Assembly (NCBI RefSeq): GCF_040195635.1 | Contig: NZ_JBEFTX010000022.1 | Coordinates: 72,535 to 136,534 of the forward strand | Length of the DNA: 64,000 nucleotides | DNA from: Thermasporomyces sp040195635 | GTDB taxonomy: Bacteria; Actinomycetota; Actinomycetes; Propionibacteriales; Actinopolymorphaceae | Reading direction: 5' to 3' | In this document: positions 44,251-52,082 of the stretch, piece by piece | Layout of the letters: each line of letters opens with the position of its first letter | How positions within the stretch are numbered: the first letter of the stretch is position 1 | Notes under the pieces: model-generated | Database searches by the model: none | Told to the model about the DNA's origin: nothing | The model's input: the letters and a program-made list of their open reading frames with translations, nothing else | Translations under genes and position numbers: made by a program

Positions 44251-45010
44251 TATGCTGGCACCTCGATCAAGGTGATGGAGTGGGCGGGGAAGGTGTGGGT
44301 GAAACCAGACCCGGTCCGCGGTTCGGTCGTGGTTGTCAAGCTGATCTCGTCCGGACGCGCCTTGTCGTTGTAGCTGGAGGTTGTCCCCGTTGAGGGCGTG
44401 GACGGTGACGTCACCCGAGGCTGTCGACGGCAGCACCACGTCCGCGGAAACGGGAGTATCTCGGTCGCGATTCAGCACGAGGAGGCGGGTAGCGCCATCG
44501 GAGGCGCCGATGGCGAGCGGGATGTCGTTGCGCCAGTTGATCTGGTTGCCGAGGTAGAGCTCATTGCCGAGCTCCCACACGTCGACGCCGTACGGCTTGG
44601 GGAGCCCGTTGTCGGCCCGGACCCGCGCCCAGTCGGTGACACCGTTGGGGTTTGCGCCCACGGGTGCGTTCATGTACTCCACGAAGTCCGCAGCGTCGTG
44701 GACCGACTGCGTGGTGCCGTTCGCCATGATCGTAGTGTCGGCGCCGATCTCGTCGACGAAGCGCTGGTTCTCATCCGGGCCGTACACACTGTCGTACGGC
44801 TGTGCCGAACCGACGAAGCCACCGCCGACCTGGCAGCCGCGGTCCGCCTGTCGGCCGACGGCACGTTTCCATTGGAAGAGGTTGGCCACCGTCCCGCCCA
44901 GATAGCGGATCAACCTCACGTTGGTCTGCCTCGCCAGGTCGACGATCCGCTGTACTGGTTGGTCGTTCGTCGCATCCCACATGCCCAGGCCGTGGCCGGG
45001 GCCAGCGGTG
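44251..45010 (-). pseudogene. Arabinofuranosidase-like glycoside hydrolase, degraded
   Basis: Blocks of an alpha-L-arabinofuranosidase-type enzyme are recognisable: RLIRYLGGTVANLFQWKRAV, YGPDENQRFVDEIGADTTIM, FVEYMNAPVG and YGVDVWELGNELYLG with the acid/base Glu. The frame then jumps to a C-terminal beta domain (ATRLLVLNRDRD; DVTVHALNGDN). A final frameshift separates this from FTHTFPAHSITLIEVPA, stop. The nucleophile region is deleted and the N-terminus is frameshifted, so the gene is dead. Its presence beside the sulfatase suggests the locus once handled an arabinose-containing or otherwise branched glycan. Confidence 0.75.
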
Positions 45011-45257
45011 GTTCGCGCCGACGGTCCGGCTCGGAACGGGCTGCGCGATCGGGTCGGTGCTGATCCGGATGGCCGCGCCCAGGCACAGTGCTCGTATCGC
45101 GCGACGCGGAAGGTAACATCACGCATGCCCGCAGGTCGGACCACGTGGAAGAACCGCTGCCCCTCACCCACCCTGGCATGTTCTCATGCGGGGGACCTCA
45201 AGGGCTGCTCACGGAGATCTCCGACAGTGACCAGGCGTGAAGATCGCGGTGACGTTC

Positions 45258-45385
45258 TTCTCCGTAGAGGCAGGAAACTCGATCGCCATCTACGCATCTG
45301 CGCTCGGTAGGTCGTCGATCAGGTGCTTACCGTCGCTCGGTGTTGCAGGTCGTTGGGGTCACGCTGGGGTCAGTGCCAGGCAAGG
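45258..45385 (+). repeat. Family T repeat, right half
   Basis: It runs from TCCGTAGAGGCAGGAAACTC to TGTTGCAGGTCGTTGGGGTC followed by a second GGGGTCA 11 bases on. It lies 5 bases beyond the stop codon of the minus-strand gene at 45391. The rest of 45011-45257 shows no gene. Confidence 0.8.
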
Positions 45386-45390
45386 TCGGT

Positions 45391-46026
45391 CTATAGCCAG
45401 CCCTCGGGTGGGGGTGGTCCTAGGTCGGGCGGGGTCGTTGGTTCGGTGAACACAATGGCCCTGATCTGGGCGGGATCGCATTTGCCATGCTTGCCATAGT
45501 GCTCCCCTGCCAGCGCTGCGACGGCTTCGAAGTTCCGCACCATCTTGACGTTGAAGGTGTCCTCGTTCGCATCGACGTCGGTGCCGGGTCCTGCCACTTG
45601 GACGAGTCTGGGACCAGCCAGGAGTTCCTCGCGCGTCGGGTACTCGGCGACGCCACCTGTGATCATGTCGGAGGCCGAATGTCTCCGCACATGTCCAGCG
45701 AGTTCGGCCGTGAGGGTCATGAAGGCTTCCAGGACGCCTAGATAGGCGCCGGGACCATCTTCATCGGCGTCACTACTCAGCTGGTCCCAGTCCTTCATGA
45801 GTATGTCGGCTGCGGGTTGCGGGGGGCGCGCAGCTTCCGACTCGCTAGCAGCCAGAACAAGATCTAGAGTCCGCGCTGTCAGCGCCTTAACGCGATCCGA
45901 CATGAACACAGCATGGGCTGCCCGCACCTCGAGGCCCATCACGTACATCGCGCACAGGTACGCCGGATACGGAAGTCCGTCCAACCGCCTCACGACCCTC
46001 ATTTCCAGATCGAGCAGCCTCGCCAT
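45391..46026 (-). CDS. Hypothetical protein
   Basis: A 211-residue soluble protein starting MARLLDLEMRVVRRLDGLPY. The first half is helical (VKALTARTLDLVLAASESEA). A polar middle and a second helical part (GVLEAFMTLTAELAGHVRRH) follow, then a Pro-rich tail PPDLGPPPPEGWL. There is no catalytic motif or membrane segment. Codon use looks like a real gene. The family is not recognised. It lies between a family T and a family A repeat, alone. Confidence 0.65.
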   Translation of the reverse strand: MARLLDLEMRVVRRLDGLPYPAYLCAMYVMGLEVRAAHAVFMSDRVKALTARTLDLVLAASESEAARPPQPAADILMKDWDQLSSDADEDGPGAYLGVLEAFMTLTAELAGHVRRHSASDMITGGVAEYPTREELLAGPRLVQVAGPGTDVDANEDTFNVKMVRNFEAVAALAGEHYGKHGKCDPAQIRAIVFTEPTTPPDLGPPPPEGWL

Positions 46027-46113
46027 CAGAGCTCACCTACCACTTGGCCTGCCTATGCGGTCTCTACTGCCGGATCTCCGGCACTTGCGTGCAGGCGAGC
46101 TTAGTCTGCGCTG

Positions 46114-46405
46114 ACCACTCTTACCCGTCGTCCTCGCAGCCAGCCAGATTGAAGGCTGGAGCGAAACGAGTCAAGACTCGGCGGAGCCGATCACGTGTGA
46201 CGCCGGAGGCGGTCTTGACGGGTGGGGTGGAGGCCTGAGACTGGCGTGCGAGGAGGGCGGGCGGTCAGAGTCCCTGCCAGGCCGGCCACCGCATCCTTTG
46301 ACAACCCGTTGCCCGTGGTCCCGCCCGGCGAGCCCGAGGACGGCGCCCCCGGCGCCGCCCGCAAGGGCAGTAGCCGGGCGGTGCGCCGCGTCAGCGGCGC
46401 CTTGA
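46114..46405. repeat. Family A repeat, uninterrupted copy
   Basis: It carries in one piece both parts that are separated at 25895/29219 and ends with the hairpin GCGCCGCGTCAGCGGCGC seen at 23585. A continuous 85-codon minus-strand frame crosses it, with the SSHASLRPPPHPS and GAVLGLAGR segments conserved in the other copies. Confidence 0.8.
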
Positions 46406-46448
46406 TCTATAGGAGGTCTATGCAGCAACGCAGATGTCTGCCGTCTGT

Positions 46449-46534
46449 GTCTTGTGGCAGGTGATGCGCGACACTCGTTCGCCAGGTGATGTGCGATGCC
46501 GAGTGCGCGGATCGCGGCATGAGAGTGCGTTTCG
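46449..46534 (+). repeat. Family R repeat, copy 1
   Basis: CAGGTGATGCGCGACAC, CCAGGTGATGTGCGATGCCG and GGATCGCGGCATGAGAGTGC form the long version of the repeat. It ends 31 bases before the GTG of the next gene. Confidence 0.65.
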
Positions 46535-46565
46535 TCTGGCAGCCCGGCTCGGGGATCATAGCCTC

Positions 46566-47166
46566 GTGACAGTCAACGATCCCGACGCGCGGGTCGCCTT
46601 TGATCGGAAGGTCCACGCACTTGAAGGGCTTCGCATCTATGCAGTGGACTATTGGGACATCCACAACTATGGACCCGGGCCGGCTCGGTGGGATTACGGC
46701 GACTGGCATCACGCCGTCATGGGTGTGCAACTTTCCACGGACGCCGGCCCCGTGACCGTCACGTGGACCAACACCTTCTACCCCTACGGCGTCGAGGTCT
46801 TCGCCGAACCCATCGAACGCCACCTTGTCCTGGGAGAGGACGGGCCGGAACGAATCGGCCCCGATGGCGAATCTCGTTGGACAGGCATCCTGGACACCCC
46901 TGTACTGCGTGCGACGACATCGTGGGAGCGGATCGAACTCGGTCCAGCCACCTTGGCGAGCGTCGAGGTCGTCGAGCCTGCTCGTGTCGTCGAGATTCCT
47001 ACTGCTCTGCGCCTGGACTTCGGCACCGGTCCTGTCTGGTTCGCGGCCGCGATCCCGCAATATCCGTCATGGAGGTGTGTTCATTCCAGGCGACGAGATC
47101 ATGATCGTCTTCTCGGCCGCGAAGATGCGCGACATGGGCTACGACGATCCGAGATTCGTTGCCTGA
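46566..47166 (+). pseudogene. Hypothetical gene with a 3' frameshift
   Basis: From GTG (VTVNDPDARVAFDRKVHALE) the frame reads as a beta-rich protein with many aromatic residues (WDYGDWHHAVMGVQLSTDAG; FYPYGVEVFAEPIERHLVL) down to VWFAAAIPQYPS. There, near 47063, the sensible sequence shifts frame and finishes with GGVFIPGDEIMIVFSAAKMR and a stop at 47166. Correcting one indel would give about 200 residues. It follows a family R repeat. The family is not recognised; a small-toxin immunity-like role is speculation. Confidence 0.6.
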
Positions 47167-47194
47167 ACGCGGCTACTTGTCCGGATGGGGGTCG

Positions 47195-47250
47195 GACCCT
47201 GACGTGTTGACGGGTTGCTGGCGAGGTGCCCGGTGCGTAGGGCACGCTGA
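47195..47250 (+). repeat. Family R repeat, degenerate copy 1b
   Basis: GACGTGTTGACGGGTTGCTG, GCGAGGTGCCCGGTG and CTGACACGTG resemble the left part of copies 1 and 3. It ends 5 bases before the GTG of the next frame. Confidence 0.45.
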
Positions 47251-47255
47251 CACGT

Positions 47256-47694
47256 GTGGACATCGAGGCCCAGGTGCGCCGGATCGAAACCGACATGAGT
47301 GCCGGGCGCCATGACGCCGACTATTACGTCCAGCAGATGCGGAGCAGCAGCGATCCGAACCTCCGCTACGTGCTGGCCGAGCGGCTGCCCAGACTCGGTA
47401 CTTCGACGCCACCTGCACTCAAGCGGCTCATCGACGACGGACGACCAGCCGGGGTGGATCGAGGTCGGCATTGTGGACAGCGACGGTGCGGAACATCGGA
47501 TCATCGAGAAGGTCCCGGTCCTAACGCGACACGACTTCACGTCGGCATCGACGTACCCCACGGAACTTTGGATCAAGGCAGACACGGGGAGCGTCGAGGG
47601 CGACCGCGTGGAGGTTACCTTCGCCCATGGGGTGCAGACAACCGACGGCCTCACCGCCGTCAGCCTCTCGGCCAACAGCGTCAAGTGGCTCTGA
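47256..47694 (+). pseudogene. Broken hypothetical gene(s)
   Basis: The first frame, from GTG, gives VDIEAQVRRIETDMSAGRHD to LRYVLAERLPRLG, with a HEAT-like helix, for about 60 residues. Near 47440 the protein-like sequence moves to another frame: GWIEVGIVDSDGAEHRIIEK to TAVSLSANSVKWL, stop at 47694, a compact beta-type protein. Either one gene has a frameshift or two unrelated fragments were joined. Neither part has a recognisable catalytic motif. Confidence 0.5.
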
Positions 47695-47714
47695 TCCAGG
47701 TCGCGCAACAACGC

Positions 47715-47758
47715 CCGCTCATCGGCATGATCGCTCGGATTGCGGCATGTGCGTGCGC
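47715..47758 (+). repeat. Family R repeat, copy 2
   Basis: GCTCATCGGCATGATCGC, then GCGGCATGTGCGTGCG. It lies between the ends of two convergent genes. Confidence 0.65.
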
Positions 47759-47780
47759 TGCGCCTGACGATGAGGACTGC

Positions 47781-48260
47781 TCAGCAGATGGTCTGGATGA
47801 CAGACTCGCCCGCCCTAGCGGCAGCCGTGTAGAAGCCGCGCAGACTCTCGTAAGCCGGTGCGAGATAGGCGTCAAACACGTCCTCCTCGTCCCAGATGGA
47901 TGGGTAGATGCCTGCCCTCGTCATGGCTGCGGGATCCATCCGCGAGCGGAGGGTGTCTACGTCGAGCTCGTGCAGCTCAGCGGCCACGCCGCTCACCCTG
48001 CTGGCCGGGAGGAGGCGCCCGGGTCCGTAGCCGAGGTCCTCGCCGACCGGCTCACCACCGAAAATCGCTTCGGAGGGGATACCGGCGATCGGGCCCTCCG
48101 CTCCCGTCAGCAGCCAGTGAACCCCATGCCAGGCCTTGTCGAGGTCGACCGACGTGTCACCGTCGTCCGACTCCAGCAAGTCCTCGAGGAGGTCAGGGTC
48201 CTCCAGGAGTTGCCGCGCCGCACTGGAGTTGCGGCGGTACCCGACCCAGATCATGCCCAT
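47781..48260 (-). CDS. DUF1877 (YfbM-like) family protein
   Basis: A 159-residue protein with the full DUF1877 layout: opening MGMIWVGYRRNSSAARQLLE, central VDLDKAWHGVHWLLTG, AIFGGEPVGEDLGYGPGRLL and a C-terminal LAPAYESLRGFYTAAARAGE. The family is cytosolic and of unknown function. It is widespread as lone genes, and some members sit in polymorphic-toxin immunity clusters. The gene is intact and bracketed by family R repeats on both sides. Confidence 0.9.
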   Translation of the reverse strand: MGMIWVGYRRNSSAARQLLEDPDLLEDLLESDDGDTSVDLDKAWHGVHWLLTGAEGPIAGIPSEAIFGGEPVGEDLGYGPGRLLPASRVSGVAAELHELDVDTLRSRMDPAAMTRAGIYPSIWDEEDVFDAYLAPAYESLRGFYTAAARAGESVIQTIC

Positions 48261-48271
48261 GCCGGAACGGT

Positions 48272-48360
48272 ACTGCCTGACACGTTGCTCGCCAGGCGGG
48301 GTTTCATCGGGCGATCACCGGCACGACCGAGCGCGGATCGCGGCAGTTGAGTGCATATCG
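48272..48360 (+). repeat. Family R repeat, copy 3
   Basis: CTGACACGTTGCTCGCCAGG, then GAGCGCGGATCGCGGCAGTT. The gap from here to 48557 shows no supportable gene. Confidence 0.55.
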
Positions 48361-48557
48361 GCCTCGCGTCCGGAACGCGTTCGGCGCAGACTTGACACAT
48401 CCCGACAAGAGGCGTCCAGGGACGCCCGAGGCGCGAGCCAAAGCGGCGGGAGTAAAGGGCGGAGACGGGAGGCCCGCTCGCGAGGCGAACGATCGTGGTC
48501 CAGGTAGTCCCTGCCGCACCCTGGCAGCTCGGCGCCAGTCGCGGGCTGCCTGCGCGA

Positions 48558-48887
48558 TCAGTCGGGTCGCTCTGTGGCCAGGTACAGCCGCCTGTGCATG
48601 TGGCCTGGCCAGGATGCATCGGTCTCTCTGATGTGCAGGCTCAATTCAACGCCGGGCACCGGCTCGCACAGGAACTCCAGCGAGCCCAGGAGGTCCGACG
48701 CCATGTCCTGAAGTTCCCGGACGTCTGTCTCGTCCCGGTGCGCCAAGCATGCATGAATGACGACCCGTCGAGTCCCGGCCTCTATCGCGATGCCTCGGAC
48801 CGTGGGGCCGATAGCGCCTTGGGACGACTGGAGAGCTTCGAGCAGGACGAAGTTTTCATTCCACGGCGGGCCCGAAATCTGGCCCAT
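48558..48887 (-). CDS. Hypothetical protein
   Basis: A 109-residue protein, MGQISGPPWNENFVLLEALQ to HMHRRLYLATERPD. The strand RGIAIEAGTRRVVIHACLAH, a helix (LQDMASDLLGSLEFL) and PGVELSLHIRE suggest a small alpha/beta fold. The composition is protein-like and no motif is known. It lies between family R copies 3 and 4. Confidence 0.6.
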   Translation of the reverse strand: MGQISGPPWNENFVLLEALQSSQGAIGPTVRGIAIEAGTRRVVIHACLAHRDETDVRELQDMASDLLGSLEFLCEPVPGVELSLHIRETDASWPGHMHRRLYLATERPD

Positions 48888-48949
48888 AGGTCACCTGCGG
48901 GATCGAGTCATCCACGCGGCCATGATGTCAGCGATGTCCGCGCCGAAGC

Positions 48950-48994
48950 GCTGTCATGGGCATGATCGCGCGGACGGCGGCATGTCCGTGTGTC
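48950..48994 (+). repeat. Family R repeat, copy 4
   Basis: GGGCATGATCGCGCGGACGG, then CGGCATGTCCGTG. It lies 62 bases before the start of the minus-strand gene at 48887. Confidence 0.65.
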
Positions 48995-49101
48995 AGCGGC
49001 GGCCCCCACCCTCGCGGTGCCGGGAGTCTATGTTCGTCCACACGGCCAACCCTGCACCAACGTCTGGCTCCGCACCGCATTCAGGTCTAGAAAGTGATCG
49101 C

Positions 49102-49287
49102 CTATCGGAAGATCCGTGCGGCGGCCGATCTGCGTGCGTGTGTCCAGTCCTGCCCGCGTTCTCGCCGGACCGCGGCCTCTGCCTCGCGACGCCGTTCGGC
49201 GTGCCAACCGTCGGGATCGGCGTCATAGGCCTCGCATGTTTCGAGCCAAGCGGCGTACTCGTCCGAGATCTGCTCAAGTGTGCGCAT
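49102..49287 (-). CDS. Small hypothetical protein
   Basis: 61 residues from MRTLEQISDEYAAWLETCEA, a highly charged, fully helical peptide ending ARRSAAARIFR. The frame extends 42 codons upstream into Pro/Arg-rich sequence that is unlikely to be translated. No family recognised. Confidence 0.45.
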   Translation of the reverse strand: MRTLEQISDEYAAWLETCEAYDADPDGWHAERRREAEAAVRRERGQDWTHARRSAAARIFR

Positions 49288-49653
49288 GTACCGCCCTGGA
49301 GGTCTTGGCCAGTCCCGGCCGGGTACCGACCGTGACCGTGCTTGTGGTCTGCGGGGAGGCGACATTAGAAGCCAGAGGGCTTTTCCGGTTTTTCGTGGTG
49401 GTGGGTAGTACATACGATATCTAATTCGGGCAAAACATCCTGGTTACGGAACGTGCCCGACTCCGGGTGGGCGGACTTGTCTTGGCTAGTGCTCACCGGC
49501 CTGGGCAGTGGTCAACCGGTATCTGCTTCTGGTAGGCATTGCTCGGCATTTCTAACGCCCGGGGGGTCGTTGGATCCCGATGGCTGTCCTGGCCGCGACC
49601 GTCGACACGGGTGGTACTCGCTCCTTCTATTCCTTCTCACCCTTGGGGTAGCT
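49288..49653. other. Intergenic, upstream of the surface protein gene
   Basis: No gene seen. An AT-rich island at about 49400-49435 (GTACATACGATATCTAATTC) stands out in this GC-rich DNA and could hold the promoter of the following gene. Confidence 0.4.
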
Positions 49654-50403
49654 ATGCCTGTGTTTAAGAGACTGGGCCAAGACGCCCGCACCGCTGTGAT
49701 CGCCACCGTCGTAGCGTCAGTGGTGGCGGCCCCTGCTGCCAGTGCCGCAGTTGCTTACGCCCTCAACTCCGACAGGGTGGACAAGAAGCATGCCGTGGGC
49801 TCAGGTGCCACCAGAGAGAACCGAGCCGGAAAGCTCGTAGCGACGAACAGCAATGGCCACCTGCCTAACAACATCATCACTAAGGCGCCTAACGCCGACA
49901 AGCTGGACGGCCTGAACTCCACGGCGTTCCTCCGCGCCGGCGGCAAGGCAGCAGATGCCGACAAGCTCGACGGGCTCGACTCCGCTGACCTCCGCGTCAC
50001 CGGTGATGGGGTAGCTGGTGATGACCGCGACATGTTCGGTTGCAATGAGACAACCCTTTTGTACCAAGTCCTGACGCTCAAGCGGCCTGCGCGAATCTTT
50101 GTGTCCGCCTCTGCCGAGCACGGGAGCGCGGGTGCCGCGTTGAGCCCCACGATCCGAGTTGAGCTATTGAGTGAGGGCAACGTGCTGGCGGACACAAGTC
50201 GGGTACAGGTGCCAGCCACCACGACCGGCGTGGGACTCAACGTTGCCGATATGCTCCTTGACAGCAACAGCAACCATGCCTACCGCGCCCACGCCGGGTC
50301 GTACACCCTCCGGCTACAAGCACGAACCTACGGGGCATGCACCGGCGAGTACGGCACGTACTTCGAGCCCCGCCTCAGCTACATGTTGCTCAATGCTGAT
50401 TAG
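49654..50403 (+). CDS. Secreted protein with ADKLDGLDS repeats
   Basis: A 249-residue protein with a signal peptide or anchor (about residues 12-36, ending PAASAAVAYA). It is followed by two copies of an ADKLDGL-type repeat: NADKLDGLNSTAFLRAG and DADKLDGLDSADLRVTG, about residues 85-115. The C-terminal half is a beta-rich domain with two Cys (MFGCNETTLL; TYGACTGEYG). The repeat is common in secreted actinobacterial proteins of unknown role and may be a stalk or collagen-like linker. The start is the ATG at 49654, just before the hydrophobic stretch. Confidence 0.8.
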   Translation: MPVFKRLGQDARTAVIATVVASVVAAPAASAAVAYALNSDRVDKKHAVGSGATRENRAGKLVATNSNGHLPNNIITKAPNADKLDGLNSTAFLRAGGKAADADKLDGLDSADLRVTGDGVAGDDRDMFGCNETTLLYQVLTLKRPARIFVSASAEHGSAGAALSPTIRVELLSEGNVLADTSRVQVPATTTGVGLNVADMLLDSNSNHAYRAHAGSYTLRLQARTYGACTGEYGTYFEPRLSYMLLNAD

Positions 50404-50626
50404 CCAAAAGGGTCGCCGTTCAATGGCCATCATTGGCTGTACGAGATGTTCCCCAACGTTTGCGAGCATGTCGGAGGAGGCGAGGCCTCTCTCACATGAC
50501 AGGTTTCCCCAGCACCGCTAGCATCCTCCGAGCTGCGGACTTCGTTGTCATGGTCAACAGCACCCGTGACCACTCAGATACGTTGCGCGAACAGATCGGC
50601 CAGGTCATCGCCCCGATGGGTCGGTA

Positions 50627-50761
50627 GGCGGCGATCAGATCGGCAACGTGCTCGGTCGCGACCTGCTTGACCATCCCGAACCCATCCTCTTGGACCTGAG
50701 GATCATGCTTGCGCATCATCGCTAAGCCGCGCTCGAAATCGTTGACCACACTGCTGACCAT
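50627..50761 (-). pseudogene. N-terminal fragment of a HEAT-repeat protein
   Basis: MVSSVVNDFERGLAMMRKHD followed by PQVQEDGFGMV and HVADLIAAYRP matches the opening of small HEAT-repeat proteins. After YRP the frame loses its pattern and runs on to 50492. The repeats that should follow are missing. The other strand at 50496-50627 has a short frame (SILRAADFVVMVNSTRDHSD) that I cannot assign. Confidence 0.6.
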
Positions 50762-50778
50762 AGATGCTGACGCAGTGC

Positions 50779-50846
50779 ACGCTCATCGGCATGATCGCGC
50801 GGACGACGGCATGATCGCGCTTCCCGCTCGGCGGCATGAGAGTGCG
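50779..50846 (+). repeat. Family R repeat, double copy 5
   Basis: Two units in a row: GCTCATCGGCATGATCGCGC with GGACGACGGCATGATC, then CCGCTCGGCGGCATGAGAGT. The GTG of the next gene is 25 bases further on. Confidence 0.7.
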
Positions 50847-50870
50847 CCTCCTGATGTAGGTTCCGGTCCC

Positions 50871-51380
50871 GTGGACTACAGGTGGTGGCAGCAGCGGCGC
50901 GCGCGAAGGAGGACGCCCGCGTCGGCCGTCGACGTGCCCGCCCAGGCCATCTACGCCGCGATGGTCAAGGAAGTGCTCGCACCCGGTTTCCGCGAGATGG
51001 GCCTGAAGGGTTCTGGCAGCCGGTATTCCTGGGCATCCCAGACGTGCTGGGCCCTGATGAATCTTCAGAAGTCCGCGTACAGCGATGCCGTCGAGGTCCA
51101 GTTCACTGTGAACCTGCTCGTAGCCAACAAGCAGCAGTGGGAGGCTGCTCGCTCCCAGAGGACCTATCTGCCGGAGCGGCCATCCGCTGGCACAATCTAC
51201 GGCGAACCCGCCGCCCAGGAACGCATCGGAATGGTTCGGCCGGACCGGGCGGACAAGTGGTGGCGCATTCACCCCGAAGTCGATCTAGCAGCGGTGACAA
51301 CGAATGTTCTCAACGACATACGGGAGTTCGCCCTCCCGTGGTTACGGCGGCAGGTCGAGAGTCGAGGTGGAGCGGGCTAG
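50871..51380 (+). CDS. DUF4304 domain protein
   Basis: A 169-residue protein starting at GTG (VDYRWWQQRRARRR). The DUF4304 features are a helix MVKEVLAPGFREMGLKGSG, then CWALMNLQKSAYSDAVEVQF and TVNLLVANK, and the closing IREFALPWLRRQVES. The family is of unknown function and often found as lone genes or in immunity clusters. It is flanked by family R copies 5 and 6, 25 and 7 bases away, the cleanest gene-repeat unit in the window. Confidence 0.8.
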   Translation: MDYRWWQQRRARRRTPASAVDVPAQAIYAAMVKEVLAPGFREMGLKGSGSRYSWASQTCWALMNLQKSAYSDAVEVQFTVNLLVANKQQWEAARSQRTYLPERPSAGTIYGEPAAQERIGMVRPDRADKWWRIHPEVDLAAVTTNVLNDIREFALPWLRRQVESRGGAG

Positions 51381-51386
51381 CCAAGC

Positions 51387-51433
51387 TCACCGCTCATCAA
51401 CATGATCGCGCGGACAGTGGCATGAGCGAGCGG
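51387..51433 (+). repeat. Family R repeat, copy 6
   Basis: CTCATCAACATGATCGCGCG, then GACAGTGGCATGAGCGAGCG, just after the DUF4304 stop codon. Confidence 0.65.
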
Positions 51434-52082
51434 GTCGTTACGCAGAATCTTGGAGTTGGTGGGCGACATAGAGCAGACCATCGAGGGCATCGTCATCGCG
51501 GGTTCGGTGCGAGTCGGCGTGGGCTGGTTCAAGCCGACGCAGCGCTGCGTCGAGGGTGCCGGAAGCGCTGTATCGGGTAAGCAAGATCACGGTCGCGGTA
51601 GCCGCGGAGGGTATCCGAACTCCGCATCGAGCTAAAAGTGGGGATTCGGACGAACCGTCGTCCTGCCGCGCCCGAGCGTGTGGCGGCACAGACGTTGCAC
51701 GCAGCGCTCGTACGAAGCAAACGGTCTGCTGACTGGGGGAACCAAGGGTGCCGTTCGGCTGCCGCTCTACCCGTGCACGGTCTCGACCAACTGCGAGGTC
51801 TGACGATCGGTGAATGTGGCGGGCACGAGATCGTCTTCGTTCCGAGGACCATTCTTCCCCGGCGAGCTCAAGGGCTACGCACACTTTTGTGGGGCCAGAA
51901 GAGTCCAGGGGCTGGCCTGGTGGAGCAGGCCGAGGTTCGTCGGTTGGCGCTGGATGCGTTGTCGGTGGTTGAGCGACATCTGGACGCGGTTGGACCTCGC
52001 CCCAAAGTATGTCGACCACGGACCCGTCACTTGAAGCCGGCCTTCGGGCGCAGCCCGTCTGCGAAGTGAACGTGGTCGTGGC
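51434..52082. other. Debris with an IS481 start fragment
   Basis: No intact gene. On the plus strand ALSVVERHLDAVG (about 51957-51995) copies the first residues of the IS481 transposase at 29.4 kb (ALSVVEQRLDAVR). On the minus strand the end of an unknown frame (SGTLDAALRRLEPAHADSHR to YVAHQLQDSA, about 51438-51590) looks protein-like but lacks a start. Confidence 0.5.
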
